Of a stretch of DNA of 44,762 bases, positions 41,148-44,762 are shown piece by piece (the stretch's first letter is position 1; the number at the start of each line of letters is the position of its first letter). Location of the stretch: NCBI RefSeq assembly GCF_900091855.1, contig NZ_FMCH01000600.1:1-44762 (forward strand), in the 5' to 3' direction. Made by a program: the position numbers and the translations under genes. Under the pieces are notes generated by a model. It searched no databases. It was not told the origin of the DNA and saw only the letters and a list, made by a program, of their open reading frames with translations. This DNA is from Streptomyces sp. DvalAA-14 (GTDB lineage Bacteria; Actinomycetota; Actinomycetes; Streptomycetales; Streptomycetaceae).

Positions 41148-43396
41148 GCAATATCCCGGACACCGGCCGGACCACACGGGTCACCATCCGCCTGGTCATC
41201 TTGCAAGTCCTCACTTTGTCGCTGCTGTTCACCCTCGGCGGGCGGCTGTGGTTCCTGCAGATCCGCAACGGCCAGGAATACGACCAGAAGGCCGCCAACA
41301 ACCACATCCAGCAGGTCGTCACCCCCGCCGTCCGCGGCGCCATCCTCGACGACCACGGCGTGCCGCTGGCCGACAACGAGACCCGGCTGGTGGTCTCCGC
41401 CAGCCGCACCGACCTGCTCAAGCAGGCCGACGACGGCAAGGCGGTACTGACCCAGCTGGCCGGCGTGCTCGGCATGAAGCCGCAGGACGTGCAGGACAAG
41501 GTGCGGCTGTGCGACGCGAAGACCCCGCAGCCCTGCTGGAACGGATCGCCGTACCAGCCGATCCCGATCACCGACGAGGCCACCACGCAGCAGGCGCTCC
41601 AGATCATGGAGCGGCGCGAGGACTTCCCGGGCATCACCGCCGAACCCACCGCCGTACGCCGCTACCCGGCCCCGTACAAGGCGAACACCGCGCAGGTGCT
41701 CGGCTACCTCTCGCCGGTCACCGACGACGAGCTGACCGCCTCCGAGAAGACCGCCACCCCGCTGCTGCGGTCCGACCAGATCGGCCGCTCCGGCCTGGAG
41801 CGCACCTACGACACCGACCTGCGCGGCAAGGCCGGCGTCACCCGCTACGAGGTGGACAACCTCGGCCGGGTGATCGGCAAGGCCGGCGACACCCCGGCCA
41901 CCCCCGGCGACACCCTGGTCACCAGCATCGACGCCAAGGTCCAGTCGGTCACCGAGCAGCAGCTCGCCGCGGCGATGAAGGAAGCCCGCAACACCTTCGA
42001 CCCGATCACCAACGAGAACTACAAGGCCGACTCGGGCGCGGCCGTGGTGATGGACAACCACACCGGCCAGGTCATCGCGATGGCCAGCGCGCCGACGTAC
42101 GACCCCAACTCCTGGGTCGGCGGCATCTCGGCCAAGGACTACAAGAACCTCACGGCGGTCAAGTCCAACTACCCGCTGCTCAACCGGGCGATCCAGGGCC
42201 AGTCCGCCCCCGGCTCCACCTTCAAGGTCGTCTCCACCTCCGCGGCCGTCAACGCCGGCTACGACATCAACGGCGAGTACCCGTGCACCTCGTCGATGAA
42301 GATCGGCGACCAGGAGTTCAAGAACTTCGAGAACGAGAGCTACGGCGACATCTCGCTCGGCCGCGCCCTCGAGGTCTCCTGCGACACCGTCTTCTACGGC
42401 ATCGCCTACCAGGAGTGGCAGAAGGACGGCGGCACCGCGCCCAAACACCCCAAGGACTGGTTCTACAAGACCGCCCACCAGTTCGGCCTCGGCGCCAAGA
42501 CCAATGTGGACCTGCCCGGTGAGGTCACCGGCCGCATCCCGGACCGGCAGTGGAAGCAGGACTACTTCGACGCCAACAAGGACTACTGGTGCAAGGTCAA
42601 GAGGACCAGTAAGAAGCACGACCTGGCCACCAACATCGCCCGGGAGAACTGCACCGACGGCTATGTGCTGCGCGCCGGTGACTCGGTCAACTACGCCATC
42701 GGCCAGGGCGACACGCTCGTCACCCCGATCCAGATGGCCCGGGTCTACGCGGCCATCGCTAACGGCGGCACCCTCTACCAGCCGACCATAGGGAAGGCGG
42801 TGGTGAGCCCCGACGGCAAGACCGTCACCCCGATCAAGCCCAAGGCGGTCGGCAAGCTGCCCGACACCCAGAACACGCTGAAGTACATCGATCAGGCCAC
42901 CGCCGGCGTGGTCACCGGCGGTACCGCCAACTGGAAGTTCCTCAACTGGCCGCAGGACAAGATCCCGCTGCACGCCAAGACCGGTACCGCGGAGGTCACC
43001 GGCAAGCAGACCACGTCCTGGCTGACCACGTACACCAAGGACTACACGATCGTGATGACGATCTCGCAGGCCGGTACGGGTTCGGGCGGCTCCGGCACCG
43101 CGGTCCGCCGGATCTACGAGGCCATGTACGGCATCCAGAAGGACAGCACGTCGATCGACCCCAAGAAGGGCATCATGCCCAAGCCGGTCACGAAGCTGCC
43201 GAAGATCTCCCCCGACGGCGCGGTCGTCCAGCAGGCGTCCTACGTCGTCGGCCCGGCGGGCATCGGCAACCTCTCCGGCGACGTGCTCACCTCCGGTGAC
43301 GGCCCGCGCACCGCGGACGACACCGGACCGGCCCTGGCCGCCCTCACCCCCACCCGTACCGAGCGGCTGCTGTACGGCAGGAAGTCCTGGACATGA
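41144..43396 (+). CDS. mrdA: penicillin-binding protein 2 (class B transpeptidase)
   Basis: Peptidoglycan transpeptidase that pairs with RodA. The 750-residue protein has one N-terminal membrane helix (about 14-38), the class B dimerisation domain beginning RGAILDDHGVPLADN, and the transpeptidase domain with SxxK = S358-T-F-K361, SxD = S412-C-D414 (the PBP2 form of SxN) and KTG = 612-614 (HAKTGTAEV). The C-terminal ~90 residues after the catalytic domain (IMPKPVTKLPKISPDG...) are an extra, probably flexible tail. Start ATG 41144 overlaps the mreD stop, and the gene's own stop overlaps rodA (ATGA at 43393-43396). Beta-lactams would acylate S358. Confidence 0.96.
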   Translation: MSNIPDTGRTTRVTIRLVILQVLTLSLLFTLGGRLWFLQIRNGQEYDQKAANNHIQQVVTPAVRGAILDDHGVPLADNETRLVVSASRTDLLKQADDGKAVLTQLAGVLGMKPQDVQDKVRLCDAKTPQPCWNGSPYQPIPITDEATTQQALQIMERREDFPGITAEPTAVRRYPAPYKANTAQVLGYLSPVTDDELTASEKTATPLLRSDQIGRSGLERTYDTDLRGKAGVTRYEVDNLGRVIGKAGDTPATPGDTLVTSIDAKVQSVTEQQLAAAMKEARNTFDPITNENYKADSGAAVVMDNHTGQVIAMASAPTYDPNSWVGGISAKDYKNLTAVKSNYPLLNRAIQGQSAPGSTFKVVSTSAAVNAGYDINGEYPCTSSMKIGDQEFKNFENESYGDISLGRALEVSCDTVFYGIAYQEWQKDGGTAPKHPKDWFYKTAHQFGLGAKTNVDLPGEVTGRIPDRQWKQDYFDANKDYWCKVKRTSKKHDLATNIARENCTDGYVLRAGDSVNYAIGQGDTLVTPIQMARVYAAIANGGTLYQPTIGKAVVSPDGKTVTPIKPKAVGKLPDTQNTLKYIDQATAGVVTGGTANWKFLNWPQDKIPLHAKTGTAEVTGKQTTSWLTTYTKDYTIVMTISQAGTGSGGSGTAVRRIYEAMYGIQKDSTSIDPKKGIMPKPVTKLPKISPDGAVVQQASYVVGPAGIGNLSGDVLTSGDGPRTADDTGPALAALTPTRTERLLYGRKSWT

Positions 43397-44589
43397 GTGC
43401 CAACACCTATACGGTCCCCCGCTTCAGCCCGGAGAAGTCCTCCTTCGGCAAGCTCTTCGCCCGGGACTCGGTGGTCCGCCGGATGGACTGGGTGCTGCTG
43501 TTCACCACCCTGGCGCTGTGCGCGATCGGCACCATGCTGGTCTACTCGGCGACCCGCAACCGGACCAACCTCACCCATGGCGACCAGTACTACTTCCTGA
43601 TCCGCCATGTGATGAACGCCGGCATCGGGTTCGGTCTGGCCATCGGGGCGATGGCCATAGGGCACCACCGCATGCGGACCATCGTGCCCTTCTTCTACGT
43701 CCTGTCCATCCTGGGCATCCTCGCGGTCCTCAGCCCGCTGGGCTCCACCATCAACGGCGCCCACTCGTGGATCGTGATCGGCGGCGGCTTCTCGCTCCAG
43801 CCGTCGGAGTTCGTCAAGGTCGCCATCATCATCGGCATGGCCATGGTGCTGTCCGCCCAGGTGGACGCGGGCGACAAGCTGCACCCGGACCGCCGCACGG
43901 TGCTCCAGTCGCTGAGCCTGGCCGCCGTTCCGGTGGGCATCATCATGCTGATGCCGGACCTCGGCTCGGTAATGGTGCTGGCCGCGATCGTGCTCGGCGT
44001 CCTGCTCGCCTCCGGCGCTTCCGCCCGCTGGGTGCTCGGCCTGATCGGCACCGGCTTCCTCGGCGCGCTGCTGGTCTGGAAGCTCGGCATCCTCGACAAG
44101 TACCAGATCGACCGCTTCGCCGCCTTCGCCAACCCGGCCCTGGACCCGGCCGGCGTCGGCTACAACACCAGCCAGGCCCGCATCGCCATCGGCTCCGGCG
44201 GCCTGCTCGGCAAGGGCCTCTTCCACGGCAGCCAGACCACCGGCCAGTTCGTCCCCGAGCAGCAGACCGACTTCGTCTTCTCGGTGGCCGGCGAGGAACT
44301 CGGCTTCGTGGGCGCGATGCTCATCGTCACCCTCATCGGCATCATCCTCTGGCGCGCCTGCTCGATCGCCCGCAACGCCACCGACCTCTACGGCACGATC
44401 GTGGCGGCCGGCATCGTGGCGTGGTTCTCCTTCCAGTCCTTCGAGAACATCGGCATGACGCTGGGCATCATGCCGGTGGCGGGCATCCCCTTGCCCTTTG
44501 TGTCCTACGGCGGCTCCTCGATGTTCGCGAATTTCATTGCCATAGGGCTCCTGGAATCCGTCAAAATGAAACGCACCATGTCCGCCTGA
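43393..44589 (+). CDS. rodA: SEDS-family peptidoglycan glycosyltransferase RodA
   Basis: Polymerises lipid II into glycan strands as partner of PBP2. The 398-residue protein has about ten membrane helices after a cytoplasmic start of 30 residues. Family motifs are FSLQPSEFVKVAII, LDPAGVGYNTSQARIAIGSGGLLGKG, and PEQQTDFVFSVAGEELGF with D293 in the position of the essential Asp (E. coli D262), then PLPFVSYGGSSMFANF near the end. Overlap with mrdA (ATGA) implies coupled synthesis of the two partners. In Streptomyces this locus is known to affect spore-wall assembly. The transcript probably ends in the repeat-rich DNA that follows. Confidence 0.96.
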   Translation: MSANTYTVPRFSPEKSSFGKLFARDSVVRRMDWVLLFTTLALCAIGTMLVYSATRNRTNLTHGDQYYFLIRHVMNAGIGFGLAIGAMAIGHHRMRTIVPFFYVLSILGILAVLSPLGSTINGAHSWIVIGGGFSLQPSEFVKVAIIIGMAMVLSAQVDAGDKLHPDRRTVLQSLSLAAVPVGIIMLMPDLGSVMVLAAIVLGVLLASGASARWVLGLIGTGFLGALLVWKLGILDKYQIDRFAAFANPALDPAGVGYNTSQARIAIGSGGLLGKGLFHGSQTTGQFVPEQQTDFVFSVAGEELGFVGAMLIVTLIGIILWRACSIARNATDLYGTIVAAGIVAWFSFQSFENIGMTLGIMPVAGIPLPFVSYGGSSMFANFIAIGLLESVKMKRTMSA

Positions 44590-44626
44590 CGGCGGCTCGC
44601 GGACGCCCGGGTCCCCCCCGGCCGGC

Positions 44627-44754
44627 GGGTGCGGCTGCGCCGCGGGCTGGTGGACGCGGGCCGGAAGGGGCGCGGGGAACTGCGCGCACGGCCAGGGGTG
44701 CGGCTGCGTCGCGGGTGGGGCACCGCCGGGCTGAGGGTGCGGCTGCGCCGCGGG
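44627..44754. repeat. cluster of Streptomyces intergenic repeats at the window edge
   Basis: A 20-base unit, GGGTGCGGCTGCGCCGCGGG, occurs at 44627-44646, 44696-44715 (one base changed) and 44735-44754; each can form the hairpin GCGGC-TGC-GCCGC. Between the first two lies AAGGGGCGCGGGGAACTGCGCG-type sequence (44665-44686), the same family as the inverted pair after tig. No gene is seen after rodA up to the window end. Confidence 0.8.
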
Positions 44755-44762
44755 TGGGTGGA

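Noticed and set aside
41144..43396. A longer PBP2 beginning at 40724 in the same frame
   Set aside because: The upstream part is the out-of-frame shadow of mreD; the ATGA overlap at 41144 and the class B N-terminus fix the start.

Overview
The window is a very GC-rich stretch of chromosome from a Streptomyces-type actinomycete (family Streptomycetaceae). The evidence is the extreme G/C bias at codon third positions, the many GTG starts, TAGRNT-type -10 boxes that sometimes sit directly at the start codon, the MreBCD/PBP2/RodA cluster, a mycothiol-type thioredoxin-fold protein, and copies of the short palindromic intergenic repeats that are common in Streptomyces chromosomes. Gene order is that of the conserved actinobacterial core block, which in Mycobacterium tuberculosis runs pepN (Rv2467), Rv2466c, rpiB, nei, tig, clpP1, clpP2, clpX, valS, folC, Rv2446c, ndk. 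Here it is interrupted by accessory genes.

Region 1 (1-17 kb) is exported or accessory metabolism framed by two aminopeptidase N paralogues. It holds pepN; an AAC(2')-I-like acetyltransferase; a Tat-exported phosphoesterase/phospholipase C; an MFS exporter; a small membrane protein; malQ (GH77); a large secreted subtilisin-type protease; an orphan AbiEi/DUF559-like protein; and the second pepN on the minus strand. Region 2 (17-19.7 kb) is a forward run of a DsbA/Rv2466c-like oxidoreductase, a VOC protein, a pair of REP-like hairpins, rpiB and a Fpg/Nei DNA glycosylase.

Region 3 (19.7-26.5 kb) is the variable segment: an Eis-like acetyltransferase, a membrane-anchored SpoIIE-type phosphatase, a small membrane protein that overlaps a convergent L-asparaginase, a divergent AsnC/Lrp regulator, another small membrane protein, and an AAA ATPase with a DUF234 tail. 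The last two are separated by a perfect 30-bp palindrome. The segment ends in a decayed reading frame and two head-to-head tRNA genes (Gly-UCC minus, Pro-UGG plus).

Region 4 (26.8-31.7 kb) is the protein-quality-control block tig, clpP1, clpP2, clpX. A sequence matching the published Streptomyces ClgR box (GTTCGC-N5-GCG) sits just upstream of a good clpP1P2 promoter, and a 13-codon open frame with a strong ribosome binding site lies in the clpP1 leader. Region 5 (31.7-38 kb) holds a convergent proline-rich membrane protein, then valS, folC, a DUF4233 membrane protein and ndk. Region 6 (38-44.6 kb) is the cell-shape/spore-wall cluster mreB, mreC, mreD, mrdA (PBP2), rodA, with ATGA overlaps between its last three genes, followed by REP-type repeats at the window edge.

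Most of the window is well-understood core biology. The parts that deserve a second look are the palindrome/ATPase module, the clpP1 leader (ClgR box plus leader ORF), the CPWA active site of the DsbA-like protein, the two aminoglycoside-acetyltransferase-family genes, and the AsnC/asparaginase divergon. All calls come from reading the sequence and from remembered family knowledge; no database search was run.
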